Of a stretch of DNA of 64,000 bases, positions 43,223 to 52,753 are shown piece by piece (positions within the stretch are counted from its first letter, which is position 1; each line of letters opens with the position of its first letter). This DNA comes from Allomuricauda sp. (GTDB lineage: Bacteria > Bacteroidota > Bacteroidia > Flavobacteriales > Flavobacteriaceae). The DNA is taken from positions 62,001 to 126,000 of the forward strand of contig JASBTQ010000002.1 in assembly GCA_030148335.1 (NCBI GenBank), given 5' to 3'. The translations under genes and the position numbers were made by a program. The notes beneath the pieces were generated by a model. The model was given only the letters and a program-made list of their open reading frames with translations, did not search any database and was not told the DNA's origin.

Positions 43223-44311
43223 TTATTCTCTAAAATACTCCAGTGCCATTGTGGCAATTTCTCTTGTGATTTTGGTGGGTGAATTGCATCCGCAGTTTGT
43301 CAAGGCAAGCACATATACATCTTGAGCGGGCAAGTAGACTCCCATCGATTTAAACCCAAAGATGGAACCTCCGTGTTCATAGCTAAGATCCCCATCCAAG
43401 GATTTGATGTGCCATCCGTAACCATATTCTATTTGTTCCCCGTTGTTCAGGGTGTGGTTCGTGAATGCTTTTTTGGTGAGATCCTTGCTGATCAGGACAT
43501 TGTTTTTTAGGGCCTCTTGCCATTTCAGCATATCATCAACGGTTGCCATCAATGAACCTGCGGCATAGGGGATGGAAAAACTTATATATCTGGTGTTCAC
43601 ATAAGTACTGTCCTTTTGGTCGTAGCCCCACGCCCTGTCTGGTATGATTTTTTGATGGCTTGCATAACACGAATTGTCCATTTTCAATCTATCGAAGATG
43701 TTTTCCTTCACAAAATCCCCATAGCTTTTTCCACTGACCAGTTCAATGATGTATCCAAGCAGCATATAACCGGCATTGCAATATTCAAATTTTTCTCCCG
43801 GAGCAAAGTCTTTCGGTCCATCTTTAAAAAAATCCACTAGTTCCTTTGCACTCAGCTCTTCCTTTGCAATATCGTTTAGTCCTTTGATCTTTGTAAAATC
43901 TCTGATTCCGGAGGTGTGTGTGAGCAAATGGTGTATGGTGATGCTCTTCCCGTCAGGATAGTCGGGGAGGAACTTGTTGAGCGTGTCATGGAGGTCCAAT
44001 TTTTTATCTTGGACCAGCATCAATATGGACATGGCGGTAAACTGTTTTGTAATGGAACCTAGTTGGAACACGTTGTTCGTGACCATCGGAGTTTTGGATT
44101 CCAAATTGGAAAGGCCAAAGGCCTTTTGATAAACTGGCTTGCCCTTTTTTGAGACCAAAACAACCGCACCAGGCGAACTGCTTGCATATTTTTTCATCAA
44201 TACACTATCAATACTGGATTCCAGTGATTGCCCAAAGGCCTTGGGCTGAATGGACATACAGATAAAGATTAGGGAAAGTACAAGGATTTTGGTTTGGTGT
44301 CTGTTTTTCAT
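43223..44311 (-). CDS. Exported serine beta-lactamase-fold hydrolase
   Basis: A 362-residue protein with a signal peptide (cleavage near GQS) and a class C beta-lactamase/DD-peptidase fold. The catalytic serine motif is S86-I-T-K89, the tyrosine motif Y177-C-N179, and the third box is HGG near residue 315. Family members are esterases, peptidases or carboxypeptidases and only some are true beta-lactamases, so a penicillin-degrading role is not claimed. The gene converges on the metallophosphoesterase gene with 31 bases between. Confidence 0.9.
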   Translation of the reverse strand: MKNRHQTKILVLSLIFICMSIQPKAFGQSLESSIDSVLMKKYASSSPGAVVLVSKKGKPVYQKAFGLSNLESKTPMVTNNVFQLGSITKQFTAMSILMLVQDKKLDLHDTLNKFLPDYPDGKSITIHHLLTHTSGIRDFTKIKGLNDIAKEELSAKELVDFFKDGPKDFAPGEKFEYCNAGYMLLGYIIELVSGKSYGDFVKENIFDRLKMDNSCYASHQKIIPDRAWGYDQKDSTYVNTRYISFSIPYAAGSLMATVDDMLKWQEALKNNVLISKDLTKKAFTNHTLNNGEQIEYGYGWHIKSLDGDLSYEHGGSIFGFKSMGVYLPAQDVYVLALTNCGCNSPTKITREIATMALEYFRE

Positions 44312-44512
44312 AATTATCCTGACTACGGCTTTTTCAAATAGACGGGCATTGAAAAGGACAGGTTACATAAATGGGAAGGAATTTTGGTTTTGGGTGTTTT
44401 GATGGGAAGAGGCAATCCTGGGATTGGTTTGGGGGAGTAACGTTTAACGTGAATTTAACTAAGGACTTGGAGGGAAAGCAATGTCAGGATATAAAACGTT
44501 AACATTTTTTCT

Positions 44513-44520
44513 TATTTTTG
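44513..44520 (+). promoter_or_regulatory. Possible -7 element of the thioredoxin-like gene
   Basis: TATTTTTG, matching TANNTTTG, 20 bases before ATG 44541. No TTTG was seen at the proper distance upstream. It supports the ATG at 44541 rather than 44481. Confidence 0.4.
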
Positions 44521-44540
44521 ACCGTAAACCTTTAGAATTC

Positions 44541-44837
44541 ATGTCCAAATTTGGTGAACTCATAGATGTAAAGGTCCCCGTACTGCTGGACTTTTATGCG
44601 GAATGGAACGAACAGTCCACTTCAATGCATCCCGTTCTGCGCGATGTGGCCGCTGCCCTTGGCGATAAGGGAAAAGTGATAAAGATCGATGTGGACAAGA
44701 ACAAGGAGCTCTCACAGGCCCTTCGGATAAAAGGATTGCCCACTTTGATGATCTACAAAAAAGGCGAAATGGTCTGGCGACAGAGCGGCGAACAGGACGC
44801 CAACACGCTGATAGGCATTTTGAACGAATATATCTAA
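44541..44837 (+). CDS. Thioredoxin-fold protein lacking the redox cysteines
   Basis: A 98-residue protein with the thioredoxin layout: VLLDFYAEW, then NEQSTSM where CGPCKM would stand, a KIDVDKNKEL strand, and the cis-proline loop GLPTLMIYKKGE. N23 and S26 replace the two cysteines, and no cysteine occurs anywhere in the protein. I chose ATG 44541 as start because ATG 44481 precedes a possible promoter element. It cannot be a normal oxidoreductase, so it may be a chaperone-like or protein-binding domain. It ends at a terminator shared with the DUF2723 gene. Confidence 0.85.
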   Translation: MSKFGELIDVKVPVLLDFYAEWNEQSTSMHPVLRDVAAALGDKGKVIKIDVDKNKELSQALRIKGLPTLMIYKKGEMVWRQSGEQDANTLIGILNEYI

Positions 44838-44841
44838 AAAT

Positions 44842-44869
44842 AAAAGCGAGGTAAAAACCTCGCTTTTTT
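44842..44869. terminator. Bidirectional terminator
   Basis: AAAAGCGAGGT (44842-44852) pairs with ACCTCGCTTTT (44857-44867), then a T run. It lies between the converging genes ending at 44837 and 44872. Confidence 0.92.
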
Positions 44870-44871
44870 AC

Positions 44872-47800
44872 TTATTGTTGTACTGTTGAGTCTTCCTCAA
44901 CTGGTCTGATGGTGTCCAACGGGATGGAATCCTCCATGTCGGGGTCTATGCCCAAAGGTCCCTCCAGCATATCTTCTTCATCCTCACCTTCCACAAATTG
45001 GGAGAACTTGTCTATGTACTCGTTGAAGATCAACGTTTCGGATTCTGCCAGTTCCCGATCTTGGTTTTCTATCAATATATCGATGTTCCTTCGGTAGGCC
45101 TGCATATCGGCCAAGATATCGTCCATCTTTTCATATTGCTCATCCAAGGGAATGCCGGCGTAATATTCCAAGCGTTGCTGGTATATCTTCTTGAGCTTTG
45201 CATACAGTCCCCTAGCTTTTTCGGTCTCGCCCACTTTGTAGTAACCATCCACGAAGGGTTCCACAAAGGCATAGAAGCCAAAATGTTCCACGGGCATGTT
45301 GGTCATGGCGATGTCAATGACATTTTTGGCCTTGTCGATTTTCTTCTCCTCGATCAAGGTTTCCATCAATCGGGCAATATTGCTCCTGAAGGACAATCCC
45401 TGCGAGCGGGTCTGGGGATCGTGGTAGATGTCATCACTGCCCGAATTGCCCCACTCCCAATTCTTCACAATGTCGTAGGTCAGTTCAGCATCGATGCGGC
45501 CCATTTCAAAAGAGTTTCTGTTCGGTGTCTTGATGGGTACCAATTTATAGACCAGACCGTCCATTTGCAGGTAATCCTTCATCCAGATGTATTCGGCACT
45601 GTCAAAACTGCCCCCCGAGAAATAGATGGGACGTTTCCAATCGTTGTTGGCAATCAGGTCCAACATCATGATTCGGTTTTTGGGCAATGCGCTCTGCGGT
45701 AGGTCGATGTCGATATAATCCACGATCAATGCAGAGTCCTTTTCCTTGACCAGCCCACTTTCCAGCACGTTTTGTTTGTTCACAGGAATCCTGATCTTAT
45801 TGGTGGGGTAATAGACAATGTCCAGATTGTTTTCCGGATATGCGCTGAGGTCTGCGCCCCGGCTTTCCAAAATATGTCTGAACTTGGTCTGCGGTTTATC
45901 ACTCCCCACCCAGTTCATGAAATCCTTTATGTCCCATCGGCTATCCGTGATCCCTTGGTAATAAATGGCATCCCTGGTCCCATATCGGTATTTGTCATGC
46001 GTCAATTGGGACGGTATGGGGTCGCTCTCATAGGCTTTACTTTTCATTTGGTCTATGTACCAATCTGTCGCAAACAGGCTGGTGTTGATGATGCGGACAT
46101 CGGTCCGGTAGTTTTCGATTTCTTGGATATACCACAGCGGGAAGGTATCGTTGTCACCTATGGTGAACAGGATAGCGCCAGCATCCTCCTTGCAGGAATC
46201 CAGATAGGCCTTTGCGGTGGAAGGAGCGGTATAACGGTCGGAGCGGTCATGGTCGTCCCAGTTCTGGGAGGCCATCAACAAGGGAACGGCCAAAAGGCAT
46301 ATAGTGGTGATGGCAGGGGCGGCTATTTTTGGGGTCAATAGTTTTTTGAACTCTTCGTAAAGTCCAAATACCCCGATTCCGATCCAGATGCAGAACACAT
46401 AGAACGATCCCACGAGGGAATAGTCCCTTTCCCGTGGCTGAAAGATGTAAGGGTTGGTATAAAACTGTATGGCAAGCCCGGTGAACATGAAAAAAATGAA
46501 CAACACCCAGAACTGTTTGGGGTTTCTGGAAATCTGGAAAACAATGCCCAGAATACCCAATAGTAATGGCAAAAAGAAATAGGTGTTGCGCCCTTTGTTG
46601 TCCGTCCAGTCACTTGGGAGGTTGTCTTGGCTGCCCAGGCGGAGACTGTCCACAAAACCGATACCGCTGAGCCAGTCGCCATTGTCATCGTAGCGGCCCT
46701 GCACATCGTTCTGTTTCCCTACAAAGTTCCACATGAAATAGCGCATGTACATATAGCCGAACTGGAACTCAAACATATAACGCAGGTTCTGTCCAAGGGT
46801 GGGTGGCTCCACTTCGATGTACTCCCCAAATTCCCGGAGGAAGCGGATGTATTGTTCGGTATCCAGTTCTTGTTGGGCGTAGGCTGTCTTAAATTGGTTC
46901 ACTGCCTCCCTGAGGTCGTTGTTGGAAATATATTCGGATTTGATCTTGAAATTCAGCACGCCAAAATAGCGCATGTAGTTTTCGGCATGTTGGTCGCTCC
47001 ACATACGGGGAAGCGGCCCCACATGCTTTTCATTGGGCCCGGGAACGGCATCCTTGTACTTGTTCACGATGACATATTTGCCCAACTCCAGGTCCTTTTC
47101 ATATTTGGGGCTATCGTCCCTGTCCTCACCGGAAGGGGCAAAGGAATCCGAATAGTAGGCCCCATAAATTGGACTGTCCACCCCAGGATATTGTTCCCTG
47201 TTGTAATAGGCCAGAAGGGCACGCGCGTCGGCAGGGTTGTTCTCATTGACCACTGTTTTGGCATTGGCCCTGATGGGGAGCATCAACCATGAGGAAAAAC
47301 CAAGGATGAGGAACATCAGGCACATGATGATCAAGTGTCCACTATAAAAGTTATGTTTTCTCGTATATCGCAGGCCAAAGTAGAAAGCGGCGACAAACAG
47401 CAGCCCCATGATGATGGAGCCTGAATTGAACGGAAGCCCAATTTCATTGATGAAAAAGACCTCGCTCCAACCGAAGAGTTCCAGTACGTAGGTGAGGGAA
47501 AATTTATAGACCAATATCAAAATGGCCACTACAATGATATTGGCCAATAGGAAGTACTTGACCGTGGTGGTCTTGTATTTTTTGAAATAATATAGAAGAC
47601 CAATCGAGGGAATGGCCAAAAATCCCATGAACTGTATACCAAAGGTAAGACCGACCACGAAACAGATGAGCAAAAGCCATCGGTGTCCTCTGGGATCCTC
47701 CAGATTATCGGTCCATTTTAGTCCCAACCATAGCAAAAGAGCCATGATCAAGCTGGCCATGGCATAGACCTCGGTCTCCACGGCATTGAACCAAAAACTA

Positions 47801-48222
47801 TCGGAAAAGGTAAAGGCCAATGCACCCACCAGACCGCTTCCCAAAATGGCAATGGCCCTACTGTTGGTCATCTGGCCGTTGCTGGTAACGAGTTTTTGGG
47901 TCAGGTTGGTTATGGTCCAGAAAGTGAACAGAACCGTAAAGGCACTGGACACAATGGACACGGCATTCACCATCAAGGCAATTTTGGAGGGGTCGCCAAA
48001 GGCAAAAATGGAAAAAAAGGCACCTATCATCTGGAGCAATGGTGCCCCTGGAGGGTGTCCCACCTGCAACTTGGCAGCGGTGGAAATGTATTCCCCGGCA
48101 TCCCAAAAACTTCCTGTGGGTTCAACGGTCAGGGCGTAAACGATAAAGGCAATGGCGAAGGATGCCCACCCTAGAATGGTATCCCATTTTCTGAAGTTTT
48201 TTTCGAACATAGAATTGGTCAT
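44872..48222 (-). CDS. DUF2723-family membrane glycosyltransferase-like protein
   Basis: An 1116-residue protein with about ten membrane helices in the first 700 residues and a large soluble C-terminal part. Near the N-terminus it has SFWDAGEYI followed by VGHPPGAPLLQMIG, the family pattern of DUF2723 proteins (TMEM260-like), which fits a membrane glycosyltransferase using polyprenyl-linked sugars. The alternative start ATG 48210 (MFEKNFRKW) matches the usual N-terminus and is equally possible. Its likely role is sugar transfer to proteins at the envelope. A surface protein gene lies on the same strand further up, separated by the tRNA-Gln region. Confidence 0.88.
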   Translation of the reverse strand: MTNSMFEKNFRKWDTILGWASFAIAFIVYALTVEPTGSFWDAGEYISTAAKLQVGHPPGAPLLQMIGAFFSIFAFGDPSKIALMVNAVSIVSSAFTVLFTFWTITNLTQKLVTSNGQMTNSRAIAILGSGLVGALAFTFSDSFWFNAVETEVYAMASLIMALLLWLGLKWTDNLEDPRGHRWLLLICFVVGLTFGIQFMGFLAIPSIGLLYYFKKYKTTTVKYFLLANIIVVAILILVYKFSLTYVLELFGWSEVFFINEIGLPFNSGSIIMGLLFVAAFYFGLRYTRKHNFYSGHLIIMCLMFLILGFSSWLMLPIRANAKTVVNENNPADARALLAYYNREQYPGVDSPIYGAYYSDSFAPSGEDRDDSPKYEKDLELGKYVIVNKYKDAVPGPNEKHVGPLPRMWSDQHAENYMRYFGVLNFKIKSEYISNNDLREAVNQFKTAYAQQELDTEQYIRFLREFGEYIEVEPPTLGQNLRYMFEFQFGYMYMRYFMWNFVGKQNDVQGRYDDNGDWLSGIGFVDSLRLGSQDNLPSDWTDNKGRNTYFFLPLLLGILGIVFQISRNPKQFWVLFIFFMFTGLAIQFYTNPYIFQPRERDYSLVGSFYVFCIWIGIGVFGLYEEFKKLLTPKIAAPAITTICLLAVPLLMASQNWDDHDRSDRYTAPSTAKAYLDSCKEDAGAILFTIGDNDTFPLWYIQEIENYRTDVRIINTSLFATDWYIDQMKSKAYESDPIPSQLTHDKYRYGTRDAIYYQGITDSRWDIKDFMNWVGSDKPQTKFRHILESRGADLSAYPENNLDIVYYPTNKIRIPVNKQNVLESGLVKEKDSALIVDYIDIDLPQSALPKNRIMMLDLIANNDWKRPIYFSGGSFDSAEYIWMKDYLQMDGLVYKLVPIKTPNRNSFEMGRIDAELTYDIVKNWEWGNSGSDDIYHDPQTRSQGLSFRSNIARLMETLIEEKKIDKAKNVIDIAMTNMPVEHFGFYAFVEPFVDGYYKVGETEKARGLYAKLKKIYQQRLEYYAGIPLDEQYEKMDDILADMQAYRRNIDILIENQDRELAESETLIFNEYIDKFSQFVEGEDEEDMLEGPLGIDPDMEDSIPLDTIRPVEEDSTVQQ

Positions 48223-48330
48223 TAACCGAATTGGGGCGAATTTAGTAAATATAGAACAGAAGGGTGGCCATTTTTGGAAAAGCTTTAACAGCGGGTCTCC
48301 ATAAAAATAGGTTTTAAACTTGTCAAAATA

Positions 48331-48361
48331 TTTGTTGAAACCAAAGTTTGTTATAAATTTG
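48331..48361 (+). promoter_or_regulatory. Promoter of tRNA-Gln
   Basis: TTTG (48331-48334) with 19 bases to TAAATTTG (48354-48361): exact agreement with the Bacteroidetes consensus. The predicted leader before the mature tRNA is about 35 bases. Confidence 0.85.
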
Positions 48362-48402
48362 CACGCTCAAAAGCTGAATCAAGTTTGGCTTTTATATGGT
48401 AC

Positions 48403-48474
48403 TGGCCTATGGTGTAATTGGCAACACTACTGATTTTGGTTCAGTCATTCTAGGTTCGAGTCCTAGTAGGCCAA
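48403..48474 (+). tRNA. tRNA-Gln (anticodon TTG)
   Basis: Acceptor stem TGGCCTA (48403-48409) pairs with TAGGCCA (48467-48473). The anticodon stem ACTGA/TCAGT closes the loop TTTTGGT with anticodon TTG (48436-48438). The T-loop is GGTTCGAGTCC. CCA is not encoded. It is the only gene in the gap 48223-48535. Confidence 0.97.
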
Positions 48475-48475
48475 C

Positions 48476-48510
48476 AAAAAGCCCCCCGAAAAATTTCAGG
48501 GGGCTTTTTT
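48476..48510. terminator. Bidirectional terminator
   Basis: AAAAAGCCCCC (48476-48486) pairs with GGGGGCTTTTT (48499-48509). It lies behind tRNA-Gln on the plus strand and behind the surface protein gene on the minus strand. Confidence 0.93.
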
Positions 48511-48535
48511 TATTTTATTTTATTGTAATCTTCCA

Positions 48536-51500
48536 TTAGTTTTTGTTCACCCTATACGTAATCTTCCTATTGGTGATCACTGTTCCCACGCTAAGTGTAA
48601 GCACGGCACCATTGGAAGTCAAGGCATTACAGGAAGCCGCAGAATTGGAGACCAGAACACGGAATACATATCCGTTCTTGCCCATATCGGGCGCAGTTAC
48701 TGTAAGATTGGCCGTCTGGCTGCCCGAATATTCAGCTCCATCAGAAATAGGTATAAAACTGCTTCCACCATCCGTGCTGACTTCCCATTGATAGGTATCC
48801 GTGCCACTTGCTGTCACTGAAAAACCTCCATTGGCACCCACAATGATGCTTTGGTCAACAGGTTGGGTCGCTATTGAAAATGGTGTGACTGTAATGGTCT
48901 GTTGTACATTTAAAGTGTTACCCGCATCATCGGTGATCCTGTAGGTGCGGGTGATGGTCTCCGGGTTGGACCCGCCATCGCTCACATCATTGATGAAGGT
49001 AACGGTGGGGTCTGGGTCGCAATTATCCGCCTCGTCCGTGATCACGGTCACATCAGGGGCTGGGATATCAACGGAACAATATACATTGATTGGGGCTGGA
49101 TTACTGGCGGTAGGCGCAACGTTCTCAACGGTTATGGAAGTCGTTGCGGCAATAGTGGGGCCAGCGGGATCTCCGGGCATACCACCATATTCCACCAAAT
49201 ATCCTTTGGGTTGATAATCGCCACTCGCCGCTCCGGTATTGGAAAGGTCGTTCCAGGAACCTGGCGCGCCCACTCCCGGTGCGGTGATGTGTGCATAGTC
49301 TTCATCCCCTGAATTATTGGGTTCCCCGCCGTTCCAGAACTCGTAGGCAAAGGCGGTGCCGCCAGCGCCCCCTCTCCAGAACAAAGTCCCTGCCTCTGGT
49401 CCGGTCACCCAGTACCAATCCCCTTCAAGGGCGGCATCACTGGCACCGATCCATCCCGCTCCTGGAGCCTGGGACCCCAAAAGGTCGGATTCGTCTTGAA
49501 CGGAAATGGTGGCCAAATACCCTTGCAGGCCATAGAAGTTGCGCAATGCTGCGGCATCTCGGGCCGAGGTCCAGGTAATGCCCAGCGAGGGCACATATTC
49601 GTAATAGTGACCTGTGGAAGCCAGGTAGTTGGCTTCGTTCATCACTATGGAAAAACTGCGGGTATCCCCTGCTGTGACAGTAGCTGTGGTCTGGAACATG
49701 ACCGCGCTCACCGCTGCCTCGAATTCGGCCAAGGTTGCAGGGCCTTCCAAAGTCAATCTTCCTTCGGAAGCGCTCCAACTTGCTGTGATATTGGGGTGTG
49801 AACCGGTCAGGGTCAATAGGTCGCCCGTATTGTCATAATTAGAGGTAATCTGTACATAAACAGCTTCCAAGGTGCTGCTGTCGGGATCGGTAATGGAAAC
49901 ACTTTCAACCACGCCAATTGGATCACCTGGGCAGAATATTTGGTCCCCGGTCGCTATTATGGATGGGGGTTGGTTGCCATCATTGGTATCGTCCCTGAAA
50001 TCAAGGTCCCCGCCTGCGGCTACATCGCCATCGGAATCGGGAAGCATCAGGGAGCCGCCATTGGTGTTCAAGGGATTGTCTATTCTTCCTCCTGGATCAC
50101 TATAGTCCGCAGAGGTGTCCATGGCATTGTCAAGTCCATCACCATCGCTATCCGTGCCAGAGAGCGTCAAAGTGGCTTCGGCGGTGTCGCTGGTGCCATC
50201 GTTGTCACTGTCGGTGTCCATAAAATCGGGTGTTCCATCCCCGTCGGTATCAACAGGGGAAATCCCCGTGGTTTCATAGGCATTGTCAAGACCATCATTA
50301 TCAGAATCGCTATTTTGAGGGGCAGTATAGCCCAAAGAGGTCTGTGTTTCCACATTATCGGGAATACCATCTCCATCACTGTCCAGATCTTGGTAATTGG
50401 GGATGCCATCCCCATCGGTATCCACGGTGGTGCAATCCACGGAACCGCCATAACTGGCTCCATAGACCCGCGCTCCTACTTGGTAGGCCATGACGCGGAA
50501 TGATTGAAAGTTACTTTGGGAAACCGTAAATGTTATCTCTGATATAGATCCTGATGGAATACCATTGGCTGCAGCCAAATAACTGCCGTTGGAATATTGG
50601 ATTTGCATATCGGAGGTGCCCGCATTGGCCCCCAAGAAAACACTAACGGTTGTGCCAGTAGGGATTACTTGAGCAAACTGGAAGGAAATGATGGATTGAC
50701 CTTGATGGGTTGTGGTCGAGTTTGCAGCATAAGTGGTCCCGGGGTTTCCTTCTGCATTGGATGGATTGTTGAAATATTGGACATTGGACGCGGTCTGTAC
50801 AAAGTTTCCGCTTGGCCCCCCACATTCATCGGTATCCAAAATACCATCGTTATCATCATCTACGTCCACATCATCACCAACACCGTCGCCATCCAGGTCG
50901 GCCACTGCAACACTACAATTGGAATAGAGTTTGGAAAACGGGATGTTCTGTTTTGAAATGGATGGTCCTTGATATTGGACTGATAGGTTTTCACTTCCGC
51001 CATTTTCGAAGAAAAGTACGGTGATGTCATGCAGACCAGTGGTCAGTGTAATGCTTCCCGATCTTTCCTGGGAGCCATGGGCACCATCGTTGTTCACCAC
51101 TTGGGTGCCATCGATGTATAGTTTGGAACCGTCATCCGATGTGGTGTAAAAAGTATAGGAACCCGATGTGTCTATCTGAAGGTAACCTATATAACGAATG
51201 CTAAAGTTGTCGGTATCTCCCGGGTCCTCTTGGTTTTGAAGTGCATCGACATCAAAACTGGTGAATGTGCCGGTTGCCAAAGCTCCAGAAGTTGGAATGT
51301 TGTCCACTGTACTTCCCGAAGGACCACTGTCATAAAACTCAAAGTCAACTTCCCCGTTGCAGAGATCAAGGGTGCCTTCAACCTCCACATTATCTATAAA
51401 GTAATGTTCGTTCGTGGAATTGTTGAACATCCGGGCCCTTATTTCAAGGGTGGATCCTGTTGATGGAAGACTAACGGTATAGGAGGGGCCCAGGGGATCA

Positions 51501-51940
51501 GAGGGACTGGAATCTCCGGAGGCATTCTCAAACTGGGTCCAAGAACCACCATCCACCCGATATTCCCCAATAAAATAATCCGAACCCTGCTCAAAATTGC
51601 TGGCAGTGTTTACGTATGCATCCAAACTGAAGCTTACCGAGGTATAACCATATATGTTGATGGGGTTTGTTTGCCACCTGCTTTCGGCGTCCAAGTCTCT
51701 TCCTCGCACAATACCACCTCTAACATCAAGCCTTCCAGGTCTGTTTGTGGTCCAACTAGAGGCGGAAGGTCCGGATGCCGTCCCATTTTCGGTGCCATCA
51801 GCATAACTGTTGAAGTTTTCACTCCAAATGGTGGTCTGGGAAAACAAGGACAAAGTCCCTTGCAGAAAGAAGACAATAAAAAAACTCCTGCCTATGGCCA
51901 AACCACGTGCCGGACGTCCACTATCAGAAAATATTCCCAT
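48536..51940 (-). CDS. Large secreted surface protein: PA14, thrombospondin-3 repeats, C-type-lectin-like and Ig-like domains
   Basis: An 1134-residue secreted protein. I chose ATG 51940 ([13 protein letters not shown]), which gives a signal peptide; the longer frame would overlap the promoter region. Domains in order: beta-rich region, PA14 (about 205-335, with [17 protein letters not shown]), calcium-binding thrombospondin-3-type runs of DxDGDG in two groups, a C-type-lectin-like domain (about 780-950, with [17 protein letters not shown]), a HYR-like domain, and one Ig-like repeat. It ends in KITYRVNKN with no obvious type IX sorting domain. Sugar or matrix binding is likely. TSP3 repeats suggest calcium dependence. 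Confidence 0.88.
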   Translation of the reverse strand: MGIFSDSGRPARGLAIGRSFFIVFFLQGTLSLFSQTTIWSENFNSYADGTENGTASGPSASSWTTNRPGRLDVRGGIVRGRDLDAESRWQTNPINIYGYTSVSFSLDAYVNTASNFEQGSDYFIGEYRVDGGSWTQFENASGDSSPSDPLGPSYTVSLPSTGSTLEIRARMFNNSTNEHYFIDNVEVEGTLDLCNGEVDFEFYDSGPSGSTVDNIPTSGALATGTFTSFDVDALQNQEDPGDTDNFSIRYIGYLQIDTSGSYTFYTTSDDGSKLYIDGTQVVNNDGAHGSQERSGSITLTTGLHDITVLFFENGGSENLSVQYQGPSISKQNIPFSKLYSNCSVAVADLDGDGVGDDVDVDDDNDGILDTDECGGPSGNFVQTASNVQYFNNPSNAEGNPGTTYAANSTTTHQGQSIISFQFAQVIPTGTTVSVFLGANAGTSDMQIQYSNGSYLAAANGIPSGSISEITFTVSQSNFQSFRVMAYQVGARVYGASYGGSVDCTTVDTDGDGIPNYQDLDSDGDGIPDNVETQTSLGYTAPQNSDSDNDGLDNAYETTGISPVDTDGDGTPDFMDTDSDNDGTSDTAEATLTLSGTDSDGDGLDNAMDTSADYSDPGGRIDNPLNTNGGSLMLPDSDGDVAAGGDLDFRDDTNDGNQPPSIIATGDQIFCPGDPIGVVESVSITDPDSSTLEAVYVQITSNYDNTGDLLTLTGSHPNITASWSASEGRLTLEGPATLAEFEAAVSAVMFQTTATVTAGDTRSFSIVMNEANYLASTGHYYEYVPSLGITWTSARDAAALRNFYGLQGYLATISVQDESDLLGSQAPGAGWIGASDAALEGDWYWVTGPEAGTLFWRGGAGGTAFAYEFWNGGEPNNSGDEDYAHITAPGVGAPGSWNDLSNTGAASGDYQPKGYLVEYGGMPGDPAGPTIAATTSITVENVAPTASNPAPINVYCSVDIPAPDVTVITDEADNCDPDPTVTFINDVSDGGSNPETITRTYRITDDAGNTLNVQQTITVTPFSIATQPVDQSIIVGANGGFSVTASGTDTYQWEVSTDGGSSFIPISDGAEYSGSQTANLTVTAPDMGKNGYVFRVLVSNSAASCNALTSNGAVLTLSVGTVITNRKITYRVNKN

Positions 51941-52180
51941 GACCAAATATACTTTTTCAGGTACAAAACTAGTCGGCACACACTCCGTGGAAAATATTTG
52001 TTGTGAAATGGAAGAATAGCTATGGTAAACTGTGGATACCTATGGTTTCCTACGTTGCATTTTGTCGATGAGATAAGGTCTGTCATGCAAAGGATGGGGC
52101 TTTCGATGGTTTGTTGGAACGATAGGACCAAGACACTCCTGTTAAATATTGGGCAAAGAAAGTCTTTGAAGGAAAGGGTG
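51941..52180. other. Intergenic region before rimP
   Basis: This stretch lies between the surface protein gene and the rimP promoter. A TAGTTTTG at 51964-51971 (minus strand) may be the surface protein -7 element, without a proper upstream TTTG. I see no open frame or structured element worth calling. Confidence 0.5.
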
Positions 52181-52212
52181 TTGCACAAAAGGTATTAATT
52201 GTTGTATATTTG
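52181..52212 (+). promoter_or_regulatory. Promoter of rimP-nusA-infB
   Basis: TTG (52181-52183), 21 bases, TATATTTG (52205-52212). The -7 element is an exact TANNTTTG match. Transcription should begin at about 52218, giving a leader of about 60 bases that includes the hairpin at 52242. Confidence 0.8.
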
Positions 52213-52241
52213 CACCACTGAACGGATATAAAAGTATTCAT

Positions 52242-52267
52242 GAGGGGACTTCGAGTCCCCTCTTTTA
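52242..52267 (+). promoter_or_regulatory. Terminator-like hairpin in the rimP leader
   Basis: Perfect 9-bp stem GAGGGGACT (52242-52250) with AGTCCCCTC (52254-52262) and loop TCG, then TTTTATT. It is shaped like an intrinsic terminator yet lies between the promoter and the rimP start (52280), so it may act as an attenuator. NusA, encoded in this operon, is a plausible effector, by inference. Confidence 0.75.
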
Positions 52268-52279
52268 TTCTGAATTGTT

Positions 52280-52741
52280 ATGCTGAAGGAAAAAGTGGAA
52301 TCACTGTTGAACAAGGCTTTGGAAGAGCGTCCGTCCTTGTTTTTGATTGATTTTACGATAGGCGGGGACAATACCATCAGGGTGGTTTTGGACGGGGACA
52401 ACGGGGTGAACCTCAAGGATTGCATGGACATCAGCCGTGCCATTGAGCACAACTTGGATCGTGAAGAGGAGGATTTTTCGCTAGAGGTCACCTCCGCAGG
52501 GGCCACATCACCGCTGGTATATCCGCGACAGTACACCAAGAATATGGGTAGGATCTTAAAGGTGAGGACAGGTACCGAAGAATTGGAAGGCACGCTGGTA
52601 CAAACCTCGGAAAATAATATTACCTTGGAGTGGAAGGCCCGCGAGCCCAAGCCTGAGGGGAAAGGGAAAGTTACCGTACAGAAAAAGCAGGACATTGCCT
52701 TTTCTGATATCAAAGAAGCAAAAGTCATATTAAAATTTTAA
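52280..52741 (+). CDS. rimP: Ribosome maturation factor RimP
   Basis: A 153-residue protein with the two-domain layout of RimP, needed for 30S subunit assembly. Motifs are FLIDFTIGGDNTIRVVLDGDNGVNLKDC in the N-terminal domain and EVTSAGATSPL followed by YTKNMGRILKV, matching the family's conserved VSSPGLDRPL-like site. It starts the conserved rimP-nusA-infB set, 12 bases before nusA. The gene is preceded by an attenuator-like hairpin. Confidence 0.95.
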   Translation: MLKEKVESLLNKALEERPSLFLIDFTIGGDNTIRVVLDGDNGVNLKDCMDISRAIEHNLDREEEDFSLEVTSAGATSPLVYPRQYTKNMGRILKVRTGTEELEGTLVQTSENNITLEWKAREPKPEGKGKVTVQKKQDIAFSDIKEAKVILKF

Positions 52742-52753
52742 TTGTAGTAGAAA

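Noticed and set aside
43223-44311. Calling the serine hydrolase a beta-lactamase resistance gene
   Set aside because: The fold and SxxK/YxN motifs are shared with esterases and peptidases; nothing shows antibiotic hydrolysis.
49800-50900. Repeated sequence in the surface protein gene as a possible CRISPR or DNA repeat
   Set aside because: The repetition comes from codons of thrombospondin-3-type DxDGDG repeats, without a fixed repeat-spacer layout.
51944-51951. TATATTTG on the minus strand as surface protein promoter
   Set aside because: It touches the chosen start codon, leaving no room for a leader.
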